A DNA stretch of 6,663 bases. Origin: JAZKFT01 sp043760535. Its GTDB lineage: Bacteria > Bacteroidota > Bacteroidia > Chitinophagales > Chitinophagaceae. Positions 6,046 to 6,663 of this stretch are shown here, one piece after another (the stretch's first letter is position 1; each line of letters begins with the position of its first letter). The stretch covers positions 1 through 6,663 of the forward strand of contig JAYUOV010000028.1 of assembly GCA_043760535.1 (NCBI GenBank). The letters are read 5' to 3'. Made by a program: the position numbers and the translations under genes. Under the pieces are notes generated by a model. The model made no database searches, had not been told where the DNA came from, and saw only the letters and a program-made list of their open reading frames with translations.

Positions 6046-6107
6046 ACCTAAAAGCTATTGATGCTTTTGCAAACCAAGGCTAGTAATTCCCATATTGCAT
6101 TGAAACA

Positions 6108-6235
6108 TTTACCGCTTAATACAACTTAACCACCACCCAACCATTACCACCAGCCAAGCAATACGCAACAGTTTTTACCCACATTGCCAGCTTTAGTTTT
6201 GTATAAATTATTAAATAACATCAATCAGTTTACAC
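6108..6235 (+). repeat. 128-bp upstream module, copy 2 (before the third fibre gene)
   Basis: This is the partner of 5373-5500: gap-free, about 79% identical, ending exactly at the ATG. The differences are spread along the length and densest just before the promoter box (6178-6187) and in the last 18 bases before the ATG. An older duplication with selection on the promoter and on the CAATACGCA and CACCCAACCA words would explain this pattern. Confidence 0.8.
6194..6201 (+). promoter_or_regulatory. -7 promoter box TAGTTTTG of the third fibre gene
   Basis: This is the same octamer, at the same 35-base distance from the ATG as in copy 1. It is followed by the conserved leader word TTATTAAATAACA. 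Confidence 0.6.
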
Positions 6236-6663
6236 ATGAAAAAGTTTATTCTTTCCCTGGCAGTATTGTTAACCAGCACTGTAAGTGTATTAGCACAAAA
6301 TGTAGGCATTGGCACTACTACGCCAGATGCATCAGCCCTGTTAGAATTAAAAACTACCAATAAGGGTTTTCTTCCACCAAGGATGACGGCAGCGGAAAAA
6401 GGCTTAATCTCTTCTCCAAAAACAGGGTTGATGATTTACCAAACTGATGGCGCAACTGGCTTATATATTTTTAATGGAACCGTCTGGGTAATATCTGCTG
6501 TTACTGCCAATAGCTGGTCACTTACCGGCAATGCCGGCACTGACCCCATTAATAATTTTATTGGCACTACCGATGCAAAACCATTGGTATTTAAAGTGCA
6601 AAACACCTATGCTGGCAGAATAAGTAATGATGGAATGGTGGCTTTGGGTGTAGGTGCGGCCAA
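6236..6663 (+). CDS. Third fibre/adhesin paralogue, N-terminal part (runs off the window)
   Basis: The frame is open from ATG 6236 to the window end (142 codons). Residues 1-20 are a signal peptide (MKKFILSLAVLLTSTVSVLA, probable cut before Gln21). Then QNVGIGTTTPDASALLELK opens the same N-terminal module as in the protein at 1116-3311. Over the first 64 mature residues I count 50 identities (78%), and long DNA runs such as CCAAGGATGACGGC and TTGATGATTTACCAAAC are identical, so the two are recent duplicates or exchange sequence. The match continues through NSWSLTGNAGTD and NFIGTTD to VALGVGAA, where the neighbour's repeats begin. A repeat head and a C-terminal S74 domain are expected beyond the window but are not seen. 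Transcription is from the module at 6108-6235. Confidence 0.85.
   Translation, partial: MKKFILSLAVLLTSTVSVLAQNVGIGTTTPDASALLELKTTNKGFLPPRMTAAEKGLISSPKTGLMIYQTDGATGLYIFNGTVWVISAVTANSWSLTGNAGTDPINNFIGTTDAKPLVFKVQNTYAGRISNDGMVALGVGAA

Overview
The window looks like accessory DNA from a Bacteroidota chromosome, most likely the Chitinophagaceae/Sphingobacteriia side (the lineage is inferred). Four signs support this: AT-rich DNA, TAnnTTTG-type -7 promoter boxes (TAGTTTTG upstream of three genes), a lipoprotein with a Bacteroidota-style export signal after the lipobox cysteine (C-S-K-E-D), and secreted proteins with the VGIGT..PDAS.LLELK..NKGFLPPRMTA N-terminus that is frequent in this phylum.

Layout. 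Positions 1-99 are the right end of an IS66-like insertion sequence: the transposase C-terminus, then a terminal TTAC. It is inserted in a fibre-type gene, of which only the 3' part survives (100-705, a peptidase S74 / endosialidase-type chaperone domain). After about 400 bp of non-coding DNA comes an intact paralogue (1116-3311, 731 aa). It has a signal peptide, a conserved N-terminal module, about 18-20 YadA-head-like repeats of 17 residues, a stalk, and a C-terminal S74 self-cleaving chaperone with the Ser-Lys pair. It ends at a clear intrinsic terminator (3383-3408).

Between two strong terminators lies an unrelated group of soluble-enzyme genes: an alpha/beta hydrolase (3473-4396), a NudK-like Nudix hydrolase that is broken twice (5' truncation and a 7-bp tandem duplication that shifts the frame; 4498-4924), and a small DUF4406 / nucleoside-deoxyribosyltransferase-like protein (4944-5300).

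The right part returns to the cell surface: a probable surface-exposed lipoprotein (5501-5992) and the first 142 codons of a third fibre paralogue (6236 to the window end). The 128 bp directly upstream of these two starts are homologous without gaps (about 79% identical by hand count). Each carries TAGTTTTG at the same distance from its ATG. The lipoprotein and the fibre therefore probably share one promoter module and are co-regulated.

The main theme is a locus of duplicated, secreted, self-processing fibre proteins that uses phage tail-spike assembly chemistry outside any visible phage context. One copy is disrupted by an IS, and an enzyme-gene island separates the others.
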